Notes: a model not told the origin generated them from the sequence alone. A DNA stretch of 64,000 bases from Myxacorys californica WJT36-NPBG1 (GCA_019359315.1 JAHHHO010000009.1:1-64000), one strand, 5' to 3'. Counted from the stretch's first letter, positions 35,093 through 44,682 are shown. Program-made: numbers and translations.

Positions 35093-35503
35093 TTAATGCG
35101 TGACCCCTTGCGGTTTTGACACTGCCAATAGCTTTTGGCGAACTGGAAGCACTGCAAAGCCATCGGGAACAAATCCATAACGTCGTTGAAACTCCTTAAT
35201 AGCTGAGATCGTACGGGGTCCATAAAACGGCTGATTTTTTGGTAGGTTAGCTCCCACGACTTGGTTCAGTTCTGCCTGAAGTACTCGCATTTGTCGCTCT
35301 GCCATCGCCATCGTTTTTGCACCCGCAATACCGTCTACTTGAAGATTGAAATATTTTTGAAAGTCTTCGATCGCATCACGGGTAACTCGATCAATCAGTG
35401 GGTTGTTGTCAGTTGATATGGGATCGGTCAGTTCACCTTCTGGAACGTAGCCAAACCCTAAACCGTTAAGAATGCTGCGGAATTGTGCGTTAGTGTAAGC
35501 CAT
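35093..35503 (-). CDS. Peptidoglycan-binding (PG_binding_1) domain protein (promoter-module gene 3)
   Basis: 136 residues without a signal peptide. Two segments follow the PG_binding_1 pattern: residues about 5-65 (FRSILNGLGFG ... VTRDAIEDFQKYFNLQVDGIAGAKTMAMAE) and about 85-130 (FYGPRTISAIKEFQRRYGFVPDGFAVLPVRQKL). Such domains bind cell-wall glycan or peptide. Absence of a signal peptide is odd for a wall-binding protein and may mean alternative export. aaggag precedes the ATG. Promoter module C is 205-285 bases upstream. Confidence 0.85.
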   Translation of the reverse strand: MAYTNAQFRSILNGLGFGYVPEGELTDPISTDNNPLIDRVTRDAIEDFQKYFNLQVDGIAGAKTMAMAERQMRVLQAELNQVVGANLPKNQPFYGPRTISAIKEFQRRYGFVPDGFAVLPVRQKLLAVSKPQGVTH

Positions 35504-35822
35504 AATTGATGCTCCTTGTGAGTAATAAGTGTGAGTCAGTCAGAGTGAGTCAGTCAGATGGATGAGCAGCACGACAACACAAAGCTGAGGACGATTTGCC
35601 CTTGTTATTGAGCATTAATGGATGTATCAAAATGCTCTTTATTAAGTGTTGTCGAAAGCTTTCAGTGTGGAGTCGGGTTTAGTTGACTGGGTTTGAAACC
35701 CTGTCTTTTTCAGGACACTATCACTCTATTGCGGATCTCAAGGAGCGTCGATGAGGATAAGTTGAGGAAAGTTATGGAGGTTTTTAAGGTCGCATTGAAT
35801 GGATGGAAGTTATGGAATTCAT
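35504..35822. other. Leader of promoter-module gene 3
   Basis: 319 bp with a long probable 5' UTR (about 210 bases) and promoter module C. It contains a gtgagtcagtcag repeat near 35540 (agtcagtcagagtgagtcagtcag). No gene is seen. Confidence 0.65.
35708..35788 (-). promoter_or_regulatory. Shared promoter module C
   Basis: Minus strand: CTTAAA, six bases, CATAACTT-TC-CTCAACTT (35759-35776), 30 bases, -10 TAGAGT (35723-35728), then GTGTCCTGAAA (35708-35718). The spacing is identical to modules A and B, and the start-site motif has two substitutions. Confidence 0.72.
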
Positions 35823-38800
35823 TTAGGATTCGATCGCGCCCATGCCGACCAGGGCAGACTTCTGAGCAATCGTAATCCCCGTAACACGAGTGATATTTGT
35901 TCCGGTATAAGGCTTAGTTGGAGCTAAGGTTTTTAAGCAGTGACCCGTTTGAGTATCCCAAATCGTGATCGTTCCACTCTGGCTACCACTGGCAATTGCC
36001 GCACAATTTGGGTCAGGATGAAACGCGATCGCAGTCCGTACCGTTTGCGTCAACATGGGCAACGTTTTTAGACACGCTCCTGTCTCCATCTGCCAAAGCT
36101 TTATGGTTTGATCTAAGCTACCACTGGCAAGGGTTTCACCATCGGGACTAAAGGCAACCGACCAAACGCTATTCTGATGCTCCTCCAGAATATTAAGGCA
36201 CTGTCCTGTTGTGGTTGACCAGAGCCGCACAGTTTCATCACCACTTCCACTGACTAACACTTCACCATCCTGATGAAAGGCAATCGATTGAACCCGTCCG
36301 GTATGTCCTTGTAAGGTATGAAGACAGGCTCCAGTCTGCATTGACCAAAGCCGAATGGTTTGATCCTCGCTACTGCTAGCGAGCAGCGTTCCATCGGGAC
36401 TAAATGCCACTGCCCACACCCAACTCGTATGACCCTGCAACGTTTGAAGACACACTCCTGTATCGACTGCCCAGATGCGGATAGTCTGATCATCACTACC
36501 ACTGGCGAGAAATTGACCATCGGGACTAAAGACTACCGATTGAACCCAGTTTACATGTCCTTCAAGTAATCGACACTGCCCTGTTGTAAGATCCCATAGT
36601 CGAATCGTGCGATCGACACTCCCACTCGCAAGTAACTGTCCATTTGGATGAAACGCAACGGACGTAACCCAGCTGCGATGTCCTTGAAACGTGTTCAAGC
36701 ACGTCCCTGTAGAGGTGTCCCAAAGCCTTACGGTTTGGTCAGTACTGCCACTCACAAGCTGTTGCCCATCTGCTTTAAACGCAATCGAAAAAATAGAGTT
36801 TGTATAGCCGCTCAGGGTTTTTAGACATTGGCTCGTAGGTAAATTCCAAAGCTTTACCGATTGATCGGTGCTGCCCGAGGCTAGAGTTTTGCCGTCTCGA
36901 TTAAGGGAGAGTGAAAAAATAGCGTTTGTGTGTCCTCGCAAGCTGCTCAGACAGTCTCCTGTGGCTAAATCCCAGACTCGGATGGTGCGATCGTCGCTGG
37001 CGCTAATGAGACGGTTAGAGGCAGGATCAAATGCAATTGAACGAACGCGATCGCGATGCCCCTGCAAGGTTTTCGAACACGCTCCAGTTTTACAGTTCCA
37101 GAGATTGATGGTGTGATCGGCGCTGCCACTGGCGATAGTCGTGTCATCCAAAAAGGCAATTGACCAGATGCGATCGCGATGTCCTTCGCAGATCTGCTGG
37201 CAATCTTTGGTGTGCATCGACCAGAGGCGCAGGCTGCGATCGTCACTTCCACTCGCTAACGTCTGACCATCACGGCTAAAGGCAACAGAAAGTACCCGTC
37301 CGGTATGTCCTGGTAGAAGTTGAGAGTTACCCGTGCTGATATCCCAAAGCCTGACGGTTGACTCATCGCCACCGCTTGCTAATGTCTTGCCGTCGCTACA
37401 AAACGCGACTGACCACACAGAACCCGTATGCCCTTCTAGAACGCTTAGGCAGTGACCCGTGTGCAGATCCCATAAGCGAATGGTTTTATCGCTACTACAG
37501 CTTGCTAACGTTTGACCGTCCGGGCTGAATGCGATCGCCCAAATCCACCCGACATGACCGCTACAGTTCAACAACAGCGTCCCGTTTGCAACATCCCACA
37601 ACCGCAATCCACCTTCTGCATCTCCGGTCGCCAGCAGCGCTCCGTCTGGGCTAAAGGCAACACTAAAGATAATGCCTAATGTGTCAGTAAAAATAGAGTG
37701 AGATAAATCGGAATCCGAAAGATCAACATCATGAAGTTCTACATTTTTTAGATAAGCCTGCCAAATTTTTAGATTAGAACAGTCTAAATTCTCTAAACGG
37801 GAAGTCAATTGACAGAGTAAATTCAAAAGGTTTCCACCCGCATATCCGGTTTCAAGCGATGATTTTCCTTGTAGCGTTTTCAAGCTCTGGGTAAAAAGCG
37901 TTTTAAGATCAATTTGACCTGCCAGATCTGCCTCTAACCGCCTGAGGATGGGAGCCAGAATCAAGCGAATTTGGGTATCTCGAATGTAGTCCTTTGCCTG
38001 CGACGTTAGCAAAGCGTGGCGTTTCACAAGACAAGCTTGCGAAGCAAGACCGGATTTGAGTTCTTGACACACGTGATCGATCAAGCGATCGCTGACATAC
38101 TCCAACATGAGCGGCAACAGTGAGAATCGAGCGGCGGTTCGCTCGACGAGCGATCGCTGCTCCAACAGTTGGAGAATTTCCATCAATGCTTGAGGCACAA
38201 TCGGCGGGAAAATGTCCGATCGCAAGTCTGAAAACGTTGCCGACTCTCGATAGATCGCCAACCAATACATCACCGTTTTTTCAGCCTCCGATAGCCGCTC
38301 AAACTGCTGTTCAATCAGCGATCGGATGGTACCGAAGACAAAGGTATCTTGCTGTAGAAAATCAGAAATGCTGCCATCAAATAAATTCTGAATTGTGGTC
38401 GCAATTATTTTTAAGGCTAAAGGATTGCCAGAATAGCCCTCAATCAATCGGTTCCACTCCTTGTCTGTCCCTCGAAACGCCCCTTTTAACTGAAGTAACG
38501 CCTGTCCGTCGCGCGGTTGCAACCCGCTGAGATAAAAGCAGCGCACAGGTAACGTTGCGCCTTCTAGAACGCTAATGTCTTGAGGTTTCTCCCGGCTCGT
38601 TAACACTAGAGTGCTTTGATGCAGGGTTTCTCCAATTTGCCGAAAGAGTTCACCATATCCTTCGTATCCACTCAATTCTGAATTGTCGCTGCAATTGTGG
38701 TGAGGGCTAGCAGTCGCTCCCGGATCTGGCAAAACGGTTTCAACGTTGTCGAGAATCAGAAGACAGCGCTGCGATCGCAGTTGGGTCAACAGTTGGGCCA

Positions 38801-39455
38801 ACTGCCGCGACAACTTTCCCGCAACGGGTTCCGCATCAGCAACCTCTACGTCAGATAGAACGTGCAACCAATCCGCTAACAGGTCTACGAGCGGCGGCGC
38901 ATTGCGGAGCGATCGCCAGATCACCCGCTCAAACTGCGGCTGCAATTGCTGCGCCAACTTCATCGTCAGCGATGTTTTTCCCATTCCACCCATGCTCAGT
39001 ATCGCGACCAATCGACACCGCTCATCGAGAATCCACTGCTGGAGTTGACTTAATTCTGCCTCACGCCCATAGAAAAAACTGATATCAATTTGTTCTCCCC
39101 AATCTTGACGGGAAGAGCGCTGGATGGGTTGAATCGGCACTTCAACCAGACCTAGAGCTTGAGCCGGCTCTTGAAGCGTTGCCGCCGCTTGAAAGCGCCG
39201 TTCGATCGCGGCTCGAAAGCTCGTTTTGTTAACTTTCTCATCCAAAACAGAAGATAAAAGCCGCCATAGTTTAGGACCAATATCATGCTTCAAATAGGTC
39301 GGCGAATAACCGTAGGTATCCGCGATTTTGTCATAGCTTTGCCGTTGCCAAGACCACGACTCGCGCAGCATCGCTTGCTGAAGATCGCTTAAATGCGTCC
39401 CTACTTTCGCAAACACTAGCTGGTCGGTAAAGGCAAGAGCTTGTTCAAGATCCAT
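35823..39455 (-). CDS. STAND NTPase: HTH-like N-terminus, NB-ARC, 14 WD40 repeats
   Basis: 1,210 residues. The N-terminal about 95 residues form the helix-turn-helix-like module common in cyanobacterial STAND proteins (YDKIADTYGYSPTYLKHDIGPKLW). An NB-ARC ATPase follows (about 130-450) with Walker A SMGGMGKTSL and Walker B CLLILDNVE. Then a winged-helix and linker region, and from about residue 605 fourteen WD40 repeats ending GH and W/D (SPDGxxLASGSxDxTIRLWD), i.e. two seven-bladed propellers. STAND proteins oligomerise on ligand recognition by the propeller and serve signalling or defence. No fused effector enzyme is visible, so it is probably regulatory. It is downstream of promoter module C's gene but in its own unit. 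Confidence 0.93.
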   Translation of the reverse strand: MDLEQALAFTDQLVFAKVGTHLSDLQQAMLRESWSWQRQSYDKIADTYGYSPTYLKHDIGPKLWRLLSSVLDEKVNKTSFRAAIERRFQAAATLQEPAQALGLVEVPIQPIQRSSRQDWGEQIDISFFYGREAELSQLQQWILDERCRLVAILSMGGMGKTSLTMKLAQQLQPQFERVIWRSLRNAPPLVDLLADWLHVLSDVEVADAEPVAGKLSRQLAQLLTQLRSQRCLLILDNVETVLPDPGATASPHHNCSDNSELSGYEGYGELFRQIGETLHQSTLVLTSREKPQDISVLEGATLPVRCFYLSGLQPRDGQALLQLKGAFRGTDKEWNRLIEGYSGNPLALKIIATTIQNLFDGSISDFLQQDTFVFGTIRSLIEQQFERLSEAEKTVMYWLAIYRESATFSDLRSDIFPPIVPQALMEILQLLEQRSLVERTAARFSLLPLMLEYVSDRLIDHVCQELKSGLASQACLVKRHALLTSQAKDYIRDTQIRLILAPILRRLEADLAGQIDLKTLFTQSLKTLQGKSSLETGYAGGNLLNLLCQLTSRLENLDCSNLKIWQAYLKNVELHDVDLSDSDLSHSIFTDTLGIIFSVAFSPDGALLATGDAEGGLRLWDVANGTLLLNCSGHVGWIWAIAFSPDGQTLASCSSDKTIRLWDLHTGHCLSVLEGHTGSVWSVAFCSDGKTLASGGDESTVRLWDISTGNSQLLPGHTGRVLSVAFSRDGQTLASGSDDRSLRLWSMHTKDCQQICEGHRDRIWSIAFLDDTTIASGSADHTINLWNCKTGACSKTLQGHRDRVRSIAFDPASNRLISASDDRTIRVWDLATGDCLSSLRGHTNAIFSLSLNRDGKTLASGSTDQSVKLWNLPTSQCLKTLSGYTNSIFSIAFKADGQQLVSGSTDQTVRLWDTSTGTCLNTFQGHRSWVTSVAFHPNGQLLASGSVDRTIRLWDLTTGQCRLLEGHVNWVQSVVFSPDGQFLASGSDDQTIRIWAVDTGVCLQTLQGHTSWVWAVAFSPDGTLLASSSEDQTIRLWSMQTGACLHTLQGHTGRVQSIAFHQDGEVLVSGSGDETVRLWSTTTGQCLNILEEHQNSVWSVAFSPDGETLASGSLDQTIKLWQMETGACLKTLPMLTQTVRTAIAFHPDPNCAAIASGSQSGTITIWDTQTGHCLKTLAPTKPYTGTNITRVTGITIAQKSALVGMGAIES

Positions 39456-39731
39456 GATTCAAAAATGCAGAAATAACTAAACTTAGAGCCTTCGATCCGT
39501 GGGTCTAGAGCGCGAAAGTGTCATGAGTACCAGAGGTGCAATTCTTCAAGAAAACGGTTCGCAAAGTCTTTTTATCATACTCATGGTAAAACCTTAAACT
39601 TTCCGATCTAATCTTCGGTTTTAACAGGAATTCTGTAACAATTAAGACAACTATGTGTCCTCACAGTTCCGTCTGTATTGCGCTCTGCGCTAATCGCTAA
39701 CTCTTTCCCTTCTGGGTTAATTAATTTTGCT

Positions 39732-41564
39732 ATGGATCGATTAATTGCTCAAGGTTGGAAACGGCTGCGTCAACTTCTCTTAAAGAGAATCATTCTAGTG
39801 TTGACGCTGATGTTCTGTATCGGGGTTGGGGTTGCGCTATCGAACATGTCGCGTCTCTCATCGAGCCTGATTGAAGCGCAAGCGACTCAAAATGCAGTTT
39901 TGTACACGCAGTCGTTTAATGAAGCGATTAATCTCTACAGTGATGCGGCGGTCGATCGCGCCAAAGCGATCAAAGGAGTTGACGTCACGCATACGTACTT
40001 GACTAAGCAAGGAGCCATTCCGCTGCCATCGACCTTTGCGATCGAGCTTGGCAAGCGCGTCACCGACAAGAACAATGAGTTAGCCTTTCGGCTGTATAGC
40101 GATTTTCCGTTTCCGTCCCGCAAAGCCCAAGGTGGGGCTAAAGATGCGTTCGAGCGGGATGCGATCGACTTTCTCAAAAAAAATCCGAGGCAGCAATTTA
40201 CTCGTCTCGAGCGTCACGGCGATCATACCTCGTTGCGATATGCCGAAGCCAGTTTAATGAAACCGACCTGCGTTGCTTGCCATAATACCCATCCTGACAG
40301 CCCTAAAAAAGATTGGGAGGTCGGCAATATAGGCGGCGTGTGGGAAGTGACTCAATCGTTAGATAGTTTGGTAAATAAGACCAACCGAAATCTGACGGAG
40401 ACGTTTTTTACCTTAGGCGGAATCTCGGTTTTAGGACTGTCAGGCATTACGTTAGTGATTGGAAAACAGCGTCAGACTACCCGAGAGTTAGAAGGGCGAG
40501 TCAGAGAACGAACGGCAGATTTAGCGCAGGCGAATGTTGATTTAGAAAAAAGAAATGGTTTAATTCGTCAAGTGTTTGGACGCTACTTAAGCGATAGCAT
40601 CGTTGCCAATTTGCTTGAAACTCCTGAAGGCTTAAAACTGGGCGGCGATCGCCGCAACATCACGATTCTCACCTCTGATTTGCGCGGCTTTACTGCGTTA
40701 TCTGAACGGCTCTCCCCAGAACAAGTGATTCAGATTCTCAATCTCTATCTAGAACACATGGCAGATGTAATCAATCATTACGAGGGAACGATTGATGAGT
40801 TTATGGGCGACGGCATCTTGGTGTTATTTGGCGCACCAATTGCCAAAGAAAATGATGCCCTAAGAGCGATCGCGTGTGCCTGTGCTATGCAGCTAGCCAT
40901 GGGAGCGGTGAATGAAAAACTAAAACCCTTTGACGTTCCGCATTTAGAAATGGGAATTGGAATTCACACGGGAGAAGTCGTCGTTGGAAATATTGGATCA
41001 GAAAAACGAACGAAATACGGCATTGTCGGCAGTCCAGTTAATCTAGCCTATCGCATCGAATCGTACACTCAGGGAGGCCAAATTCTCGTTTCTCAGCAAA
41101 CGTTAACTGAAGCAGGCTCAAACGTTAGAATTAACAAACGATTGAATGTTCAGCCGAAAGGATTTAAGCAAGCGATCGCAGTTTACGACATAGCTGGAAT
41201 TGCCGGATTCTACAATTTATACCTGCCAAAAGAAGAGGAAACATTTGTTCAATTACCCGAAGGCATTCCGCTTCAGTTTGCCCTGGTAGAGGGAAAACAC
41301 GTTGGAGACAGGCTCTTTTATGGAAAACTCATTCGACTGTCACAAAAAGGAGCCGAATTGCACGTTAATCGTTCGGAGCTACAGCCATTATTCTCTGAAT
41401 CAACCACTCTTAAACTCAACATATTAGCCCCAGAGAGGAGTGAAGATTTCTATGCTAAAGTTTCACAAAAGGCAGCAGATACTGACAGTCTTTACATCTG
41501 TTTTACAGCAATTACGCCAAACCTTCAGAAGTACTTTGAGGGCTTGTTCAGTCAATTTTTATAG
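39732..41564 (+). CDS. Membrane sensor with CxxCH DUF3365/Tll0287-like domain and class III nucleotide cyclase
   Basis: 610 residues from the ATG at 39732 (MDRLIAQGWKRLRQLL). Membrane segments lie at about 20-40 and 228-248. Between them is a DUF3365/Tll0287-like domain with the c-type heme motif CVACH and HTHPDSPKKDWEVGNIGG. A short helix and coiled coil lead to a class III adenylate/guanylate cyclase (about 300-485) with LTSDLRGFTALSERL and FMGDGILVLFGAP metal-binding aspartates and NIGSEKRTKYGIVGSPVNLA. A C-terminal about 90 residues (GDRLFYGKLIRLSQKGAELHV) looks PilZ-like. It is likely a redox- or ligand-sensing cAMP synthase. Heme attachment is inference. Confidence 0.9.
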   Translation: MDRLIAQGWKRLRQLLLKRIILVLTLMFCIGVGVALSNMSRLSSSLIEAQATQNAVLYTQSFNEAINLYSDAAVDRAKAIKGVDVTHTYLTKQGAIPLPSTFAIELGKRVTDKNNELAFRLYSDFPFPSRKAQGGAKDAFERDAIDFLKKNPRQQFTRLERHGDHTSLRYAEASLMKPTCVACHNTHPDSPKKDWEVGNIGGVWEVTQSLDSLVNKTNRNLTETFFTLGGISVLGLSGITLVIGKQRQTTRELEGRVRERTADLAQANVDLEKRNGLIRQVFGRYLSDSIVANLLETPEGLKLGGDRRNITILTSDLRGFTALSERLSPEQVIQILNLYLEHMADVINHYEGTIDEFMGDGILVLFGAPIAKENDALRAIACACAMQLAMGAVNEKLKPFDVPHLEMGIGIHTGEVVVGNIGSEKRTKYGIVGSPVNLAYRIESYTQGGQILVSQQTLTEAGSNVRINKRLNVQPKGFKQAIAVYDIAGIAGFYNLYLPKEEETFVQLPEGIPLQFALVEGKHVGDRLFYGKLIRLSQKGAELHVNRSELQPLFSESTTLKLNILAPERSEDFYAKVSQKAADTDSLYICFTAITPNLQKYFEGLFSQFL

Positions 41565-41585
41565 ACAATTTTTTATAGACAAATC

Positions 41586-41625
41586 TTTAGTAACGCCTGA
41601 ATTTGCCTGACGAGGCGTTGCTAAA
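41586..41625 (+). terminator. Terminator after the cyclase gene
   Basis: tttagtaacgcct (41586-41598) pairs with aggcgttgctaaa (41613-41625) across a 14-base loop, a 13-bp stem. A 13-bp tandem duplication (tttttatagacaa, 41556 and 41570) precedes it, overlapping the stop codon. Confidence 0.75.
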
Positions 41626-41652
41626 ATAGCAAACTGCAAATTACGGTCTACC

Positions 41653-43458
41653 ATGATTCATTTCAATCGGTTTCGATCGGCTAAAGCTCGCAAAGCCGGA
41701 TTTGTAGGGCTTTCGCTGCTCACGTGTGTGGCATGTGTGTTGATCTATTCTGTCCGTCGTCCTGCGATCGCAACCTCGCCTTGGATCAAGCGCAGCAATG
41801 AATACGCAGCGTTGCTCTCACAGGCAGAAACAGCAAAAGCATGTCGCGGAGAGTTTGCTGTCAGCGAAGAATTGTTAACGCTCAATCCAAGCTTTGTGGA
41901 ATGCCAACAGCAACGCATTCGTCAAACGGTACAGACACTAGAAGAGAAATTAGCTCAAGAGAAAGATCAGAATCTGCGAGTGGATTTGGCAATTCTAATT
42001 GAGGCAGGACAGCGAGAGCTACGATCGCAGCTTCTTGATCAGAAATACAATCTCCCCTATGTCAACCTTAGCCAAGCGATTTCAAACAGTTTTAGAGATG
42101 CATTTCGAGAGTCGAGTTCATCTAAAACGAAACAGATGGCGCTAACGCAACTGAAACAGTATGCAGGAGAAGCAGCCGGAACGCCATCGCTAATCGCACG
42201 AGCAGAGCAACGCATCCGCGATCGATTGAACCAATCAGAAACCTATTTTCCAGAGAAATCTCAACTCGAATCTGACTTAAAGAGCGCAGCAACACATCTC
42301 GACAAGCTTCAGAAACTTTTTGAACAACAGAAAATATCAGACTATCAAACCACTTACGCCAAACTTAAATCTCAGCTACTAGAGTATGACACCTTTATTC
42401 GGCGCGAAGTCTTACCCAAAGCTAGGACTGATTTTCGTCTCCCCGCCGAAATTTATGCATTTAAGCTTCAAGAAAAAGGCATTGACATTCCGGTTAACGA
42501 TTTGATTAGTCAAGCTCGCTCCAGCTTTAAACAAGTCCAGGCGCAAATGGAAGCGATCGCGCCGCAGGTCGCTCGGCAAAAACAACTCAAGGCAACTGGG
42601 TATCGAGAAGTGATTGGAGCGCTAAAGCAGAACCAGCTTTCTGCTGAGGACGCGCTGCGGCATTACCAGCAGCGCGAGAAGGATATCGAAGCGATCATTC
42701 GCCGTGAACACCTCGTCACCTTGCCAAAGCGATCGCTGAACATTCGCCTTGCCACCGCTCAAGAAAATGCGTCCTTCCCGGTTCCGCAATACTATCCCGG
42801 CAGATCGAGAAAAAGCGAACAGGGCGGCACGTTCATTCTGCCCGTGCTGCAACCTAAAAAACAGTCGCGTCCTTACGATGATTTCACTCATCCCGCTGTC
42901 GCTTGGACACTGACTGCCCACGAAGGCCGACCCGGACACGATTTACAATTTACAACGATTCAAGATCGAGGCTTGTCAAAAGCGCGTACCGAGTTTGCCT
43001 ACAATACTGCCAATCACGAAGGATGGGCCACGTATGCCGAGGAAATCATACAGCCCTACATGCCGATCGAAGGGCGGTTTATTTCCCTTCAGTTTCAATT
43101 GCTCCGGGCGGCTCGCGCCTTTTTAGAGCCAGAACTTCAGCTAAATCGAATCACCACCGCAGAGGCAGTTCGAGTCCTGACCGAGGACGCCGGATTTTCA
43201 CCATTCTTTGCCGATCAAGAAATCAAGCGCTACACCGCTCGATTACCGGGTCATGCGCCTGGATATTTCTATGGCTACCAGCGATTTATGCAGCTGCGAT
43301 CGCAGGTCGAGACGGCGCTCGGATCTCGGTTTAATCCTCAAGAATTTCACGATTTCATTTTGTCTCAGGGGTTTCTATCTCAACAGATGCTGCAAGAGGC
43401 GGTCTCCCAAAAGTTCACTGTCAATCGAAATACTCCTGAATTCAGAAGCAAACCTTAA
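41653..43458 (+). CDS. DUF885 family protein (metallopeptidase-like), membrane-anchored or secreted
   Basis: 601 residues with an N-terminal hydrophobic segment (about 18-36, FVGLSLLTCVACVLIYSV). The C-terminal half carries the DUF885 signature TAHEGRPGHDLQF (an HExxPGH zinc-type motif) and NHEGWATYAEEI, followed by the conserved LPGHAPGYFYGYQRFMQLR. The family is related to gluzincin-like peptidases acting on short peptides. The central region is helical (EKDQNLRVDLAILIEAGQRELR). An extracytoplasmic peptidase is the likely role. Substrate unknown. Confidence 0.9.
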   Translation: MIHFNRFRSAKARKAGFVGLSLLTCVACVLIYSVRRPAIATSPWIKRSNEYAALLSQAETAKACRGEFAVSEELLTLNPSFVECQQQRIRQTVQTLEEKLAQEKDQNLRVDLAILIEAGQRELRSQLLDQKYNLPYVNLSQAISNSFRDAFRESSSSKTKQMALTQLKQYAGEAAGTPSLIARAEQRIRDRLNQSETYFPEKSQLESDLKSAATHLDKLQKLFEQQKISDYQTTYAKLKSQLLEYDTFIRREVLPKARTDFRLPAEIYAFKLQEKGIDIPVNDLISQARSSFKQVQAQMEAIAPQVARQKQLKATGYREVIGALKQNQLSAEDALRHYQQREKDIEAIIRREHLVTLPKRSLNIRLATAQENASFPVPQYYPGRSRKSEQGGTFILPVLQPKKQSRPYDDFTHPAVAWTLTAHEGRPGHDLQFTTIQDRGLSKARTEFAYNTANHEGWATYAEEIIQPYMPIEGRFISLQFQLLRAARAFLEPELQLNRITTAEAVRVLTEDAGFSPFFADQEIKRYTARLPGHAPGYFYGYQRFMQLRSQVETALGSRFNPQEFHDFILSQGFLSQQMLQEAVSQKFTVNRNTPEFRSKP

Positions 43459-43714
43459 GAAACGTATCGTCTCCGCCCTTAGCAAGATGAGAAATCTACC
43501 TCTTCATTGCACTATTGGGATAAATCCCTATCTCTAGACAGACGTTCTGAGATAATAGAAATATCTAAAGGTAGATCGACCTTAGATGCCAATCACCGTA
43601 GAATTTTCTGATGAGTTAAAAGGGGCTTCGGAAAAATTTGATATCTACATCCGGCAGATAATGGTTTATAAAAAAAACGCTCTACTGTTCCATAACAATG
43701 TTTGAGGCTTGGCA

Positions 43715-44428
43715 ATGAGTACAATCCGAGTAATTCTAATTGAAGACCATGACCTTACGCGGGTTGGCATCCGTGCGGCACTACAACAACGGGAAGGCTT
43801 TGAAGTCGTTGGAGATGCCAGAGATGCTAAGTCCGGCTTAAAGCTCCTGCGAACGGCACAGCCTGACATTGCGATCGTGGACGTAGGGCTGCCCGATATG
43901 ACCGGAATTGAACTGACCAACGAGTTTAAGCAATTGCAAGCCGAAGGAGAATCGCCGCACACGAAGATCCTGATCATGACGCTCCAAGACAGTGAAGATA
44001 CTGTACTTGCTGCGTTTGCGGCTGGAGCTGATTCCTACTGCATGAAGGATGCCAGCATCGACAAGCTCGCTCAAGCGCTCACCGTTACCTCCGAAGGCAA
44101 CGCTTGGATTGACCCTGCGATCGCGCGCATCGTGCTGCACCAAACTCAGAAATCTTACGTTTCCTCGGCTCAAACCGTCGAACCTACAACGATCGCCATT
44201 AATCGAATCACCGACGAAGATTTCATTCCTGCCTATCCTTTAACTGAGCGAGAGCTAGAAGTGCTTAAGCTAATCGTCGATGGATGCAGCAATGCTCAAA
44301 TCGCTGAACAGCTCTACATCACGGTTGGTACGGTTAAGACTCACGTGAGAAACATTTTGAATAAGCTGTGTGCAGACGATCGTACACAGGTTGCAGTTCG
44401 TGCTCTGCGCACAGGGTTGATTCAGTAA
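43715..44428 (+). CDS. NarL/FixJ-type response regulator
   Basis: 237 residues from the ATG at 43715 (MSTIRVILIEDHDLTRVG). Receiver domain at about 1-130: acidic pocket EDHD, phosphoacceptor Asp in IAIVDVGLPDM, Thr in LIMTLQDSE and Lys in YCMKDAS. After a linker of about 45 residues comes a LuxR-type HTH (about 170-237, LTERELEVLKLIVDGCSNAQIAEQLYITVGTVKTHVRNIL). It acts as a phosphorylation-controlled DNA-binding regulator. No kinase gene is adjacent. A 39-codon frame just upstream (43586-43705) might be a leader peptide but is unsupported. Confidence 0.95.
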   Translation: MSTIRVILIEDHDLTRVGIRAALQQREGFEVVGDARDAKSGLKLLRTAQPDIAIVDVGLPDMTGIELTNEFKQLQAEGESPHTKILIMTLQDSEDTVLAAFAAGADSYCMKDASIDKLAQALTVTSEGNAWIDPAIARIVLHQTQKSYVSSAQTVEPTTIAINRITDEDFIPAYPLTERELEVLKLIVDGCSNAQIAEQLYITVGTVKTHVRNILNKLCADDRTQVAVRALRTGLIQ

Positions 44429-44441
44429 TTTGTCATTCAAG

Positions 44442-44498
44442 CCATTGGGTCACACATTCCATTGGGTCACACATTGGACGCGAATTGGATCACAGATT
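44442..44498. repeat. 17-bp perfect tandem duplication plus degenerate third copy
   Basis: ccattgggtcacacatt at 44442-44458 is repeated exactly at 44459-44475. A degenerate copy (aattggatcacagatt) follows at 44483-44498. Located right after the response-regulator gene. Confidence 0.85.
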
Positions 44499-44525
44499 AC
44501 CCGCTCGTCTCCGCACCGCTAGCTG

Positions 44526-44565
44526 ATTCCCACGCCTCCATTACATTACAAGGAGGTGTGGGAAT
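44526..44565. terminator. Hairpin downstream of the response-regulator gene
   Basis: attcccacgcctcc pairs with ggaggtgtgggaat (14 bp with one G-U) around a 12-base loop. It is in the 3' region of the regulator gene and 118 bp before the next gene. Confidence 0.65.
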
Positions 44566-44682
44566 TGTGCTTTGTGAGGAAATTTGTAGAGAGGAGATTT
44601 GAAAGAGACAAGCTACAATGCTTCAGACAGCCGATGCGGTTCCTTTGGAGTTGCCGCAATTGCACTAAAATAGCTGAGCATC

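Noticed and set aside
43586-43705. 39-codon frame before the response-regulator gene
   Set aside because: No ribosome-binding site or [10 protein letters not shown]. Kept only as a remark in the regulator entry.
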